Shown here piece by piece: positions 54,070-62,925 of a stretch of 64,000 bases of DNA. Below the pieces are notes generated by a model, which was not told the DNA's origin, made no database searches, and saw only the letters and a program-made list of their open reading frames with translations. Origin of the DNA: Pedobacter sp. MC2016-24 (GTDB lineage: Bacteria > Bacteroidota > Bacteroidia > Sphingobacteriales > Sphingobacteriaceae); assembly GCF_015223055.1 (NCBI RefSeq), contig NZ_JADFBX010000012.1, positions 62,001 through 126,000 of the forward strand, read 5' to 3'. Position 1 is the stretch's first letter; every line of letters begins with the position of its first letter. Made by a program: the position numbers and the translations under genes.

Positions 54070-54180
54070 ATGGAAAGATTAATAAATAAAGTGGCTGTTG
54101 TTACAGGTGCTTCAAAAGGCATGAAGGTCACTTTGGGTCAACAAGATTCGAAAGCTTACCAGGATATCTTGAAGATGTGA
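54070..54180 (+). pseudogene. Second SDR, N-terminal stub
   Basis: The ATG at 54070 begins MERLINKVAVVTGASKGM, the N-terminus of an SDR of another subgroup (TGASKG motif), then runs into unrelated sequence (KVTLGQQDSKAYQDIL) and stops at 54180. It overlaps the tail of the opposite-strand kinase gene by 25 bp. A deletion probably removed the rest of this SDR gene. Confidence 0.65.
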
Positions 54181-55406
54181 AAATCACCTTTATACTCGTA
54201 TTTGAGGCTTAATGTTGAAAGATCAGCGATTTGCTGGACAATAGCTAGCCCTAAGCCGTTGTGCGGACTGGAATGATCTGCCTTATAAAAACGGTTGAAC
54301 AATTTAGTCTTGTCCAGCTCCCCGGATTTTGAGGTATTAGATATAGACATTCCAAGTTGATCAAGTACAAGATAAATCTTTCCCTTCTCTACATTATGCC
54401 TGCTGGCATTGCTGAAGAGATTACTCAAAAGAATATCAATAAGTTCAGGATTGGCGGTGAAGCTGGCCGGCTGTAGCGTCGTATGCACTGTAAAGGAATA
54501 TCCCGCCCACAGTTCTGCGAATTGTTCAACTTTTTCCTCCAGCAACGCTTTCATATGGATAAGCTCAGTTTCCTGAAATTGCTTGTTCTCAATCTTGGCC
54601 AGCAACAATAAGGACTGGTTAAGTTTACTTAGCCTGCGAATCCCGGCATAAGCACTTTTCATAGCCAGACCCTGATCTTTAGAAAGTCCCTCCTCCTGTA
54701 TGATCAGATCCAGTTTGGAACGGATGATAGCCAGTGGGGTCTGCATTTCATGCGCTGCATTTTCTGTGAATTCTTTTAGTGTTTTGTAGTCTGCTCTGGC
54801 GCTGTTGGTCACCTCCAGCAGGCTGCGGTTCATTAAAGTAAATTCCTCAATAGCTGTATCGGGTAGTAAAGGCGTGGTTTCTCCTGCTACCTTGAATCCG
54901 CTCAATTCATTCATTGTGGTGTAGAACGGCTGCCATAACCGTTTTAGGATAAAACGGTTGAGTAATATGGATACTAAAATAATCAGTAAGATCATCGCCA
55001 GTGTGCTGTATGCAATCACATTGGTTAGCAGTGTGGTACCTTCTACAGGTTTGGCAACCTTGATTTCGTAAATTTTGTCCTTTAAGGTTTGATAAAATAC
55101 CAGTTGCCGGTAAGTTCCCACTTTTTTTTCTTCCGGGTCATATCTTTCAATCGAACTAATGCCTTTACTGCGCTTTTTTTTGACCGGCTGATACGCAACT
55201 TCCACCTCTTCAAAATTCTTAAAAACCGGTAATGAATCTTTCTGGCTTACGTATTTTTCGACTCTTTTTTCATACTCTCCTAAAGCTTCGTCCAGTTCAT
55301 GAATGAGTACGCTACTGATCAGTATATAATATATGGTTCCTGAAATCAGGAACACAATTGCCATTGCAGCGAGGTTAATCCGATTGTATTTGGTGAATAA
55401 TTTCAT
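54156..55406 (-). CDS. Two-component sensor histidine kinase
   Basis: 416 residues. Two transmembrane helices (about 12-36 and 128-150) enclose a periplasmic sensor region with a basic patch (KKKRSKG). HisKA is centred on His219 in NAAHEMQTPLAI; HATPase_c has the GLGLAIVQQIADLS motif. It overlaps the response regulator gene by ATGA (55403-55406), a standard coupled pair. Probably senses an envelope signal and controls the RND export genes upstream. Confidence 0.93.
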   Translation of the reverse strand: MKLFTKYNRINLAAMAIVFLISGTIYYILISSVLIHELDEALGEYEKRVEKYVSQKDSLPVFKNFEEVEVAYQPVKKKRSKGISSIERYDPEEKKVGTYRQLVFYQTLKDKIYEIKVAKPVEGTTLLTNVIAYSTLAMILLIILVSILLNRFILKRLWQPFYTTMNELSGFKVAGETTPLLPDTAIEEFTLMNRSLLEVTNSARADYKTLKEFTENAAHEMQTPLAIIRSKLDLIIQEEGLSKDQGLAMKSAYAGIRRLSKLNQSLLLLAKIENKQFQETELIHMKALLEEKVEQFAELWAGYSFTVHTTLQPASFTANPELIDILLSNLFSNASRHNVEKGKIYLVLDQLGMSISNTSKSGELDKTKLFNRFYKADHSSPHNGLGLAIVQQIADLSTLSLKYEYKGDFHIFKISW

Positions 55407-56080
55407 CGCTGGGCAAATTTATAGCCCATGCCGTATACCGCTTTAATATAATCTGGCGCTCCGGATTGGATGAGCTTTTTACGCAGATTTTTAACATGAG
55501 AGTAAATAAAATCAAAGCTGTCGACCATGTCGATGTCGTCACCCCAGAGGTGTTCTACGATGGCTTCTTTAGTGACGACCTTGTTTTTATTACTTAACAG
55601 ATACAGTAAGAGTTCGTATTCTTTTCTGGTGAGGGTAATCAATTGATCATTGAATTTAAGTGTCTTGTCATTCAGATCCAAAACGAGCTCATCGATAATG
55701 ATCTGATTCCTTCCGTCGAAAGATTTCCTGCGAATTATGGCGGCTACCCGGGCACCAAGTTCGGGTAAGTGAAAGGGTTTGGTTACGTAGTCGTCTGCTC
55801 CCAGATTGAGACCTCTAATTTTATCCTCAAATGAATTTCTTGCACTTATGATCAAGACGCCATCAGTCTTTTCTATTCGTTTTAGTTCTTTAAGAATATC
55901 GAGCCCATTGCCATTGGGTAGGGTGATATCCAGAAGAATGCAGGCATATTCATTGATATGGATCTTTTCCATTGCAGTATGGTAATCGTAAGCCGTTTCG
56001 CAAATGAATTTTTCAGAAGCCAGATATTTCTTTATGCTCTCTGAAAGTTCTTTTTCATCTTCTATAATGAGTAGTTTCAT
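55403..56080 (-). CDS. OmpR/PhoB-type response regulator
   Basis: About 225 residues from MKLLIIEDEKELSESI; the frame could start at 56143 but the added residues do not fit the family. Receiver domain with the acidic pocket (EDE) and Asp51 in CILLDITLPNG, Lys in YVTKPFH. C-terminal winged helix (LTRKEYELLLYLLSNKNKVV, RKKLIQSGAPDYIKAVYGMGY). It follows the RND operon by about 150 bp and pairs with the kinase next to it. Confidence 0.95.
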   Translation of the reverse strand: MKLLIIEDEKELSESIKKYLASEKFICETAYDYHTAMEKIHINEYACILLDITLPNGNGLDILKELKRIEKTDGVLIISARNSFEDKIRGLNLGADDYVTKPFHLPELGARVAAIIRRKSFDGRNQIIIDELVLDLNDKTLKFNDQLITLTRKEYELLLYLLSNKNKVVTKEAIVEHLWGDDIDMVDSFDFIYSHVKNLRKKLIQSGAPDYIKAVYGMGYKFAQR

Positions 56081-56232
56081 AGCTGAATAGTTGTAAGAAA
56101 TGCATCCATACTGGATTAATTTTGAGTGTTTATATTTGATCACAGTTAAGATAATACATATGTGGTGGATTTAAGCTTTACGATCAGCTTTTTTTGCCGC
56201 TGCCGCTGCGGTTCTACCCAAAATTGGGATAT

Positions 56233-59200
56233 TCAATAAAATTTCCTGATCATACTTGGCAATACGATCAGCAATAGTGGCATGGCCACTATAAATCCAC
56301 CAATGACAGCAATGGCCAGCGGCTGGTGCAGTTGTGCGCCCGCCCCAATTCCAAGAGCCAGGGGGAATAACGCGATGATAGCACCCAGCGCGGTCATCAG
56401 TTTTGGCCTTAACCTTGCCGATATGGCATAAATTACAGCATCTTCTACACTTTTTTTATGTAGTGATTCCTTGAATTGCAAAAAGGTAAAAATGGCATTT
56501 TCACCGATAATTCCTACGATCATGATCAGTCCGGTATAGCTTCCTACATTCAATGGGGTTCCGGTAAGCAATAAGGCGAGGTAACTTCCTGAAATTCCCA
56601 AAACAGAAATCAACAGGATCAGCAGCGCAATTCTAAAATCCCGGAACAGGAACAGGATCACACTAAAGACCAGCAAACTGGAGGCGATCAATATGGTCAG
56701 CAATTCCTTAAAGGATTGCTGCTGCTGGGCGTATGCGCCTCCATATTCGATGTGATAACCGGATGGTAATGCTACTTTTTGAGTCACTGCGGCTTGTATA
56801 TCCTTCATTACACTGCCCAGGTCGCGGTTGTCGAGCCTGCTGGTGATCACACCAACCGACTGCAGATTTTCCCGTTCTACCTGGGCCGTTCCTGTTTTTA
56901 GCTCAACCTTGGCCAGGGTAGCAACGGGAAGCAGACTGCCATTTGAAATGGCTATCTTTAAATTCTTGAGCGCAGAAATGCCTGATTTCCTGCTATCAGG
57001 ATAAATCATTCTTATAGGGGACAATTGCGTGTCGTATATTGATCCGATTACTGTTCCCTGGATGGCTGTCTGCACCTGGGCCTGAAAATTGGCAGGGGTA
57101 ATGCCATACCTGGATAGCGCAGCAAAATCCGGCTGGATCTCGGCTGAAGGGCCGGACAATATAATTCCATCGAATACATCGGCTGTACCAGGTACCTTGA
57201 CCACAATAGCGGATACTTGCTTTGACAATTGCTGGAGTTTGTCCTGGTCATTGCCAAAGATCTTAATCTCGATGGGCTGGGTTGAACTCATCAGATCACC
57301 CAGCATATCTCCGATAACCTGGCCGAAATCTACCTTTAGCGAGGGTTGGGTACTTTCGATCATTGCACGGATTTCCTGGGTAACCTGTTCGGTAGTCCTG
57401 GCCCTGTTTTGCTTTAACTGGATCAGGTAATCTCCGCTATTGGGTTCTGTAATGAAAAAGCCCATCTGAGTTCCCGTTCTTCTGGAATAAGCCTGTACCT
57501 GGGGAATTTTCACCAGTTTTTTTTCTACCGCTTTCAACACCCTGTCTGTTTCTTCCAGAGAGGTTCCGGCAGGAGTATTGTAGTCCAGAACAATGCTGCC
57601 TTCATCCATTTCAGGTAAAAAGCCGGTTTGTAAATGCGGAAACACGAGAACAATACTAGCAGCCAGTACCAGCATAAAAATCATACTGAGGTACGGACGG
57701 CGGATAAAATAGCCGACCCACTTTTGATTTTTGACTTCATGAAAAGCTATTGCCTTAACGGAATTCTTGGAAATATCACGTGTCAGCATCAAATAGATGA
57801 CAGGCAAACCAATCCAGGTCACAAAAAAAGAGCAGACCAAGGTAATGATCATGGTGTTGGTCATGACCTGGAAATAAGCACCTGCCACACCAGTCATCAG
57901 CTTGAAAGGAATAAAGATGACCATTGTACTGATCGAGGAGCCCAGCATTGCCGGGAAAAGATAACTGATTGCTTTTTTTAGTAAATTCAGCGTAGGTTCA
58001 TCGGGGTGCTCCTCATGTGTCCGGTGGATCTGCTCTACCACAACGATCGCGTCGTCAATGATCAGCCCGATGGCGGCAGCAATGGCACCCAGGGTCATGA
58101 TGTTCAGGGAATAACCAATCCCATACAGCACAATCACCGTCAGGCAAAGTGTGACTGGGATTGTGATCAGGATCACGGCACTTGCTTTTATAGACCTTAA
58201 AAAAATGATGGCTACGATGATGGCCAGTGCCAGCCCGATCAGCAAACTGTCACTCACGCTTTTTACCGCATTATTCACAAAATCCGCTTGTACATAATAG
58301 GGTTTTATTTTTACCCCGGCAGGAAGGATCTTTTGAAGTTCTGAAACTTTTCTGGTCATTTGGCTCGACAAATCGACCAGGTTGGCGTTGGGCTGCTTGA
58401 TCACTGCGATTAATATGCCGTCCTGGCCGTTGGCATTGATCTTTGTATATTCGACTCCTTCCTGTATGCTTACTTTTGCGATGTCACTCACACGTACCAG
58501 ACGGTTTCCATTTTTACTGATGATCTGCTCCAGCAGATCAGATTTGGTTTTAACCGTGGCATCAGTGACAGACAGGTACATGTAATTGTGGTCTGACAGG
58601 TAGCCGTTTGATTTGATAAAGTTGGTCTGCCCCAGCGCAGTACTCAGCTGATCAGCGGTAATAGATAAGCTACTCATTTTTTGCTGATCCAGCTCCAGCC
58701 AGTATTCTTTGGTCTTTCCGCCGATAATGCGGATCTCCGAAACACCGTCTACCTGGGAAAGAAATGGCTTTACCGTAAAATTGGCGATCTGTTTGAGCTC
58801 CATCGGTGACCTGGTGTTGCTCTCCAGGCTATAACCGCTTACAGGCAATATAGAAGGATTCATTTTTTCTACGGATATATGGAGTCCAGGTGGCAGACTC
58901 CCATTGATCTTGGCAATCTGTGATTCAATGCGCTGCTGGCTCAAGTCAATATCTGCACCCTCATTCATATAGGCCGACAATTCCGCGCTTCCCCGTGATG
59001 TGGTACTACGGATCAGTTTTAGATCCGGAACCTGTTTTATGGCGTTCTCCAGTGGCCGGGTAACTGTAGTCACCATTTTATCTACGGGCTGCAGTTCTGC
59101 TTCCGCTATGATTTTAATTTTAGGAAAAGTAATCTCTGGAAAAAGTGAGGTTTTCAATTGCTGGTAAGCATACCCGCCTCCGGTAATGATCAGGATTAAG

Positions 59201-59244
59201 ATGACAAGCAGCGGGTTTCGGTGGGTGATAAAGAAGTTTTTCAT
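56233..59244 (-). CDS. RND efflux transporter, inner-membrane component
   Basis: 1003 residues, full RND pump: TM1 at the N-terminus, two large periplasmic loops, and the TM4 proton-relay motif LIIDDAIVVVEQIHRTHE at about 405-420. The double Asp is typical of multidrug/hydrophobe (HAE1-like) pumps and differs from the CusA metal pumps. It makes a tripartite pump with the adaptor (2-bp gap) and the TolC-like protein upstream on the same strand. Substrate not known; regulated most likely by the two-component system downstream. Confidence 0.93.
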   Translation of the reverse strand: MKNFFITHRNPLLVILILIITGGGYAYQQLKTSLFPEITFPKIKIIAEAELQPVDKMVTTVTRPLENAIKQVPDLKLIRSTTSRGSAELSAYMNEGADIDLSQQRIESQIAKINGSLPPGLHISVEKMNPSILPVSGYSLESNTRSPMELKQIANFTVKPFLSQVDGVSEIRIIGGKTKEYWLELDQQKMSSLSITADQLSTALGQTNFIKSNGYLSDHNYMYLSVTDATVKTKSDLLEQIISKNGNRLVRVSDIAKVSIQEGVEYTKINANGQDGILIAVIKQPNANLVDLSSQMTRKVSELQKILPAGVKIKPYYVQADFVNNAVKSVSDSLLIGLALAIIVAIIFLRSIKASAVILITIPVTLCLTVIVLYGIGYSLNIMTLGAIAAAIGLIIDDAIVVVEQIHRTHEEHPDEPTLNLLKKAISYLFPAMLGSSISTMVIFIPFKLMTGVAGAYFQVMTNTMIITLVCSFFVTWIGLPVIYLMLTRDISKNSVKAIAFHEVKNQKWVGYFIRRPYLSMIFMLVLAASIVLVFPHLQTGFLPEMDEGSIVLDYNTPAGTSLEETDRVLKAVEKKLVKIPQVQAYSRRTGTQMGFFITEPNSGDYLIQLKQNRARTTEQVTQEIRAMIESTQPSLKVDFGQVIGDMLGDLMSSTQPIEIKIFGNDQDKLQQLSKQVSAIVVKVPGTADVFDGIILSGPSAEIQPDFAALSRYGITPANFQAQVQTAIQGTVIGSIYDTQLSPIRMIYPDSRKSGISALKNLKIAISNGSLLPVATLAKVELKTGTAQVERENLQSVGVITSRLDNRDLGSVMKDIQAAVTQKVALPSGYHIEYGGAYAQQQQSFKELLTILIASSLLVFSVILFLFRDFRIALLILLISVLGISGSYLALLLTGTPLNVGSYTGLIMIVGIIGENAIFTFLQFKESLHKKSVEDAVIYAISARLRPKLMTALGAIIALFPLALGIGAGAQLHQPLAIAVIGGFIVAMPLLLIVLPSMIRKFY

Positions 59245-59246
59245 GG

Positions 59247-60194
59247 CTATAGTTGCTTTACAACTTTGACTTTCGCTGTATCGGCAATCCCATAGTTGCC
59301 TGTACTGATGATCCTTTCATTGCTTTTAAATATGGGACTGACAATTTCGATAAGCTTGTCATTTTCAATTCCTTTTTTAACCGGTACTTTAACGGCTGTT
59401 GAGTCATTTGTCATTTTCATGACCCAGAACTCATCTTCGGTTTCATTGCTCAGTACCGCTGATTTGGGCAGTACCTGGGCATTTGGACTGGAGGCTTTTC
59501 GGATTTTAACTTTACCGATCAGACCTTCAGGAATCTGCTGAGGGGTGCTCACTTTTATGATCATGCGCTGGGTCTGGGCCAGGGAGTCAACTACTGGCAG
59601 TGAGCCGCTGATCTGTCCTTCAAGCCTTTCCCCGTCTGGGAGCAACACTTCTACCGCTTGCTGGTTGCTCAGCAGGCGATGCAGTTCGTAAGGCAAGTCC
59701 AATAAAAATACCAGGCTGTTTTGGTTGCTGATTACAGCAAGTGCTTCACCATCCTGAACATAATCACCTTTCTGGTGACTTACCGAGGTGATAAACCCAC
59801 TCTGATCGGCACGAATAGTCGAGACCCCGGAAAATCTGAGCCCTGGATCGAGTTGATTGACCGCATTGCCAATCGCCCGGGCTTCTTTGGTAATCAGGCT
59901 AAAGAGCAGGCTTCCCGCTGTCACCCTGTTTCCGACAACGGCCTTTGCAGACTGAATATATCCGTTTATATTGGCCTTTACATAACTTTTTTGCTGGTAG
60001 GATGATACTGCACTTAGTTCTGTGTATTCGGCCAGAGCCGTCCGGCTGATGGTGGTCACCTCGACAGGTGAAATGACCTCAGCAACTGTATCAGTAACCG
60101 TATCAGTCTGCTGGCCGCATGATACCATAACAATCGTCGAGCTTATCGTGAGAAAAAACAAGGAGCTGTTAGTAATGAATTTATTTAAAGTCAT
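59247..60194 (-). CDS. RND periplasmic adaptor (membrane-fusion protein), lipoprotein
   Basis: 315 residues with a lipoprotein signal (MVSCGQQ, Cys at about residue 26). Barrel-sandwich half-motifs lie at about 60-105 and 125-160 (KANINGYIQSAKAVVGNRVT, ADQSGFITSVSHQKGDYVQD), followed by beta-barrel and membrane-proximal regions. The alpha-hairpin is very short, so the adaptor is of the compact type. It connects the RND pump with the TolC-like channel. Confidence 0.92.
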   Translation of the reverse strand: MTLNKFITNSSLFFLTISSTIVMVSCGQQTDTVTDTVAEVISPVEVTTISRTALAEYTELSAVSSYQQKSYVKANINGYIQSAKAVVGNRVTAGSLLFSLITKEARAIGNAVNQLDPGLRFSGVSTIRADQSGFITSVSHQKGDYVQDGEALAVISNQNSLVFLLDLPYELHRLLSNQQAVEVLLPDGERLEGQISGSLPVVDSLAQTQRMIIKVSTPQQIPEGLIGKVKIRKASSPNAQVLPKSAVLSNETEDEFWVMKMTNDSTAVKVPVKKGIENDKLIEIVSPIFKSNERIISTGNYGIADTAKVKVVKQL

Positions 60195-60220
60195 AATTTA
60201 TAGCATGTTAACCAGCCGCC

Positions 60221-61477
60221 TTATTGGTTCCAGTAATTGAGTTGGCTGATGAGTTTTAACCGTTTTATATTGGTCTGACGCAAGGCGTTTTGTGCTGCCA
60301 TGTAATTATTGATAGCGATCACAAAATCTGAGATTTTAACATCCCCGGTGCGCAGTAGCTTACTGTCCACATCGATCAATCCGCGGCTCAATTTGATCTG
60401 CTCATTGATTTGACTGAATACCTGGTTTGTGGCCTGGATCTGTTGGTAAAGCATGTCGATTTGCTGGCGCCGCTGGATCAGAAAGAAATTCCTGTAGGCT
60501 GAACTTGTCCTGGCCTGCAAATCAATCCTGTCCTGCTGCATTTTTTTTTGATGGCCATCATAGATGGGGATGGACAGGCTAAAGCCGGCACTGGCACCGA
60601 AATTCTTGTATGGTTGCAATAACAGTGATGAGTTGTATCCCGAATTTGCATAAAGATTTAGTTTAGGCTTATAGCTCAGCTTAACGGCTTTCTTTTCATT
60701 GACGGCTTTCATGCTGTCGATTTGGAAGCGTGTAACGAAAAAACTGTCTCCCTGTTGTCGGATGACATCTTGCTCTAAGGTCAGCTCAGCGAGAGTAGCA
60801 GTTGTACTGTCATTTATTCCGGAGAGGTAATTGAGGCTGGCCAGGTCAGTTTTAAATTGCAGTTGGGCCTGACGGTATTGTATTTGTTGCTGCTTTAAAG
60901 TGACCAGAAAAGTAAGATATTCAGTTTGTTTGTAGACATTGGAACGGGTCAGTTGCTTTAGCAAAGCATCTTCCTTTTCAAACAGGCTGACGATTTCCAG
61001 ACTGAATTCAACCTGTTGCTGGCTTTCATAGGCCTGTATATATTGTTCGGTGATGGCTTTTTGCAGGTCTAGCTTGGAGATTCTGATGGCGTAACTCAGC
61101 GAGTCGCGCTGCAAACTTAATTCCTGCGCCTGGTTGGTTCTGATATTATTCCCGGTTAGGGCATAGCTGACATTGAGTAACGCATCCAGAGACTGGCCAT
61201 TGGTCATGACCTCATCAAAACCATAACCCTTGATTCTGGGTGCGTACAACCCTGAAGAACTCGCCGTTACCTGTGGTCCATATCTCGCTTTAAGGCGTAG
61301 GCTGTCAATTTTGTTCATCATCAGTTGGTTATGGAAATCTTTGATCAGCGGTGAGGTGCTGGTTGCCTGAGTGAGGTAGAAATCCAGATTTTTTTTCTCC
61401 TGATCCTGCGCGATTGCCTGGGTGGTGAATCCAAGCACCAGCAGCCCCAGATACAGATACTTTTTAAAAGGTTCCAT
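60221..61477 (-). CDS. TolC-family outer-membrane efflux protein
   Basis: About 418 residues from the ATG at 61477 (MEPFKKYLYLGLLVLGF signal). Two outer-membrane-efflux repeats with long coiled helices (about 35-200 and 235-410). The start lies within the end of the PAP2 gene (14-bp overlap), showing close coupling. Forms the outer channel of the tripartite pump with the adaptor and RND proteins. Confidence 0.9.
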   Translation of the reverse strand: MEPFKKYLYLGLLVLGFTTQAIAQDQEKKNLDFYLTQATSTSPLIKDFHNQLMMNKIDSLRLKARYGPQVTASSSGLYAPRIKGYGFDEVMTNGQSLDALLNVSYALTGNNIRTNQAQELSLQRDSLSYAIRISKLDLQKAITEQYIQAYESQQQVEFSLEIVSLFEKEDALLKQLTRSNVYKQTEYLTFLVTLKQQQIQYRQAQLQFKTDLASLNYLSGINDSTTATLAELTLEQDVIRQQGDSFFVTRFQIDSMKAVNEKKAVKLSYKPKLNLYANSGYNSSLLLQPYKNFGASAGFSLSIPIYDGHQKKMQQDRIDLQARTSSAYRNFFLIQRRQQIDMLYQQIQATNQVFSQINEQIKLSRGLIDVDSKLLRTGDVKISDFVIAINNYMAAQNALRQTNIKRLKLISQLNYWNQ

Positions 61478-62231
61478 TGAATGACAATCCAAAACTGTGT
61501 TGCTGATAGGAGGGGGTCAGGTTATAGTTAGTGCTCCCTTTACCCAGAATGAGTCGTTTGAGTTTGGGATATATTAGATAAGAAAGCTTTGTGGATAATA
61601 TGCCGAAGCCGGCTCCTGCAACTACGTCGCTCAACCAGTGCTTGTTGTTGTACATTCTGAGCAGCCCGGTTGCCGTGGCCACGGTATATCCCGCATAACC
61701 GATCCAGGGATAGGTGTCTTTGTACTCCTGGTTCAGGAATTCAGCAGAAGCGAAAGCATTGGCGGTGTGTCCTGAAGGAAAGGAGTTATATGCTGAGCCG
61801 TTCGGTCTTAGCCGGTGCGTCCATGATTTTAAGCTGTGTGTGGTTCCACCCATGATGGCTTCTGATAAAAGATATAATCCGGTCGCATCGGCCAGGGAAT
61901 GCTTTCCTTTAATGCCTGCCAGATGCAGTCCATACACAGCCGCGGCCGGTGCGAATTGCAGGTAATCATCTGCATGAGCAGCAAATAAAGGATGATCTTC
62001 CTGTAGTTCATCCTTGGTAGTTAAATCAAGGTCTCTGATTACATTATTATCGCCCAGTGAGACTAATCCGTATCCTATAAATATCGCCGGCACTATAAAA
62101 TTTTTCACCTTAAACTTATAATCGTTATGGATATCAAGAGTCAAGTTTGCTCTGGATAAACTATCCGGATTTTGCGCCATGCAAAACCCCGGGATAGTTA
62201 AACTTATCAGGTAAAAGAATAGTGTTTTCAT
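61464..62231 (-). CDS. PAP2-family phosphatase, secreted
   Basis: 255 residues with a signal peptide (MKTLFFYLISLTIPGFCMAQ). The three PAP2 motifs are present: KSWTHRLRP (KX6RP) at about 140, SFPSGHTANAF (PSGH) at about 155, and GLLRMYNNKHWLSDV (RX5HX3D) at about 200. These enzymes dephosphorylate undecaprenyl-PP or lipid A in the envelope. Being first in the export operon and overlapping tolC suggests an envelope-modification role. Confidence 0.92.
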   Translation of the reverse strand: MKTLFFYLISLTIPGFCMAQNPDSLSRANLTLDIHNDYKFKVKNFIVPAIFIGYGLVSLGDNNVIRDLDLTTKDELQEDHPLFAAHADDYLQFAPAAAVYGLHLAGIKGKHSLADATGLYLLSEAIMGGTTHSLKSWTHRLRPNGSAYNSFPSGHTANAFASAEFLNQEYKDTYPWIGYAGYTVATATGLLRMYNNKHWLSDVVAGAGFGILSTKLSYLIYPKLKRLILGKGSTNYNLTPSYQQHSFGLSFNGTF

Positions 62232-62232
62232 A

Positions 62233-62652
62233 TCATTTGATCAGGTTGCCATTGGCATCGAAAAGAATATCCTTGCCTTTAATCTCTGCTTCGAAATTTA
62301 CCACGCCACTGGCTTTGACAATTTTAGCAGCTTCTTTTATTTTGACGCCTTTATAATGAATTTCCAGATAATTGCTGGCTTGTTTTGGTAATTCAGCAAT
62401 GGTGATTTCTGTCTCAGATTCCTCAAGGACTCCTTTGGGAGAATAAATTTCAGACATTTCGTGGCTATTTAGCTTGAAGCCTGCCTCAAAACTGCTTTTT
62501 TCCCTTTCCCAGCTTACCGTTTTTACATCTGGATGTGCTTTGGCAAATGCAGTTTTAACTGTTGCAGGTACTTTTGCTGCTGTAATTTTTTGTGCGTTCG
62601 CGCTCAGAGTTATACCGGTTATACAGGCAATTAACAGGAGTATTGCTTTCAT
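62233..62652 (-). CDS. PepSY-like (DUF2874) exported protein
   Basis: 139 residues with a signal peptide (MKAILLLIACITGITLSANAQ). Two PepSY-like repeats (VPATVKTAFAKAHPDVKTVS, LPKQASNYLEIHYKGVKIKE) of the PF11396 type. It begins the minus-strand operon, 1 bp before the PAP2 gene. Proteins of this family are often found near envelope two-component systems. The 273 bp upstream face the divergent SusC gene. Confidence 0.85.
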   Translation of the reverse strand: MKAILLLIACITGITLSANAQKITAAKVPATVKTAFAKAHPDVKTVSWEREKSSFEAGFKLNSHEMSEIYSPKGVLEESETEITIAELPKQASNYLEIHYKGVKIKEAAKIVKASGVVNFEAEIKGKDILFDANGNLIK

Positions 62653-62860
62653 AATTCTTTGATTTTTTTAAGCTAAGCTAAATGTCAATTATGGAGAAAT
62701 TCTGGATTTAGCTCTGAAGATGGTTACGAATGGTGCTAATTATGCAGCAAATGTTCGTCCGGATGTTAAGTGTGTATTTTATTGGTGTTAACACAGTGTT
62801 AAAGTGTGTTTTTGCCCTGAATTGTGTTAAAAAAGTATATAGAATCAATTGATAAGCAGA

Positions 62861-62890
62861 TTTCTGACCAAGAGGCTAACTCTACTTTTG
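62861..62890 (+). promoter_or_regulatory. Possible promoter for the third susC
   Basis: TTTC (62861-62864) and TACTTTTG (62883-62890) with an 18-base spacer resemble the Bacteroidota -33/-7 consensus, 35 bp before the start codon. Confidence 0.45.
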
Positions 62891-62925
62891 GGGCATAATT
62901 CAAACAAACACTTTAACTAAAAAGA

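Noticed and set aside
57634..58200. Plus-strand frames opposite the RND gene
   Set aside because: They are His/Asp-rich shadows of the RND coding strand with no independent support.
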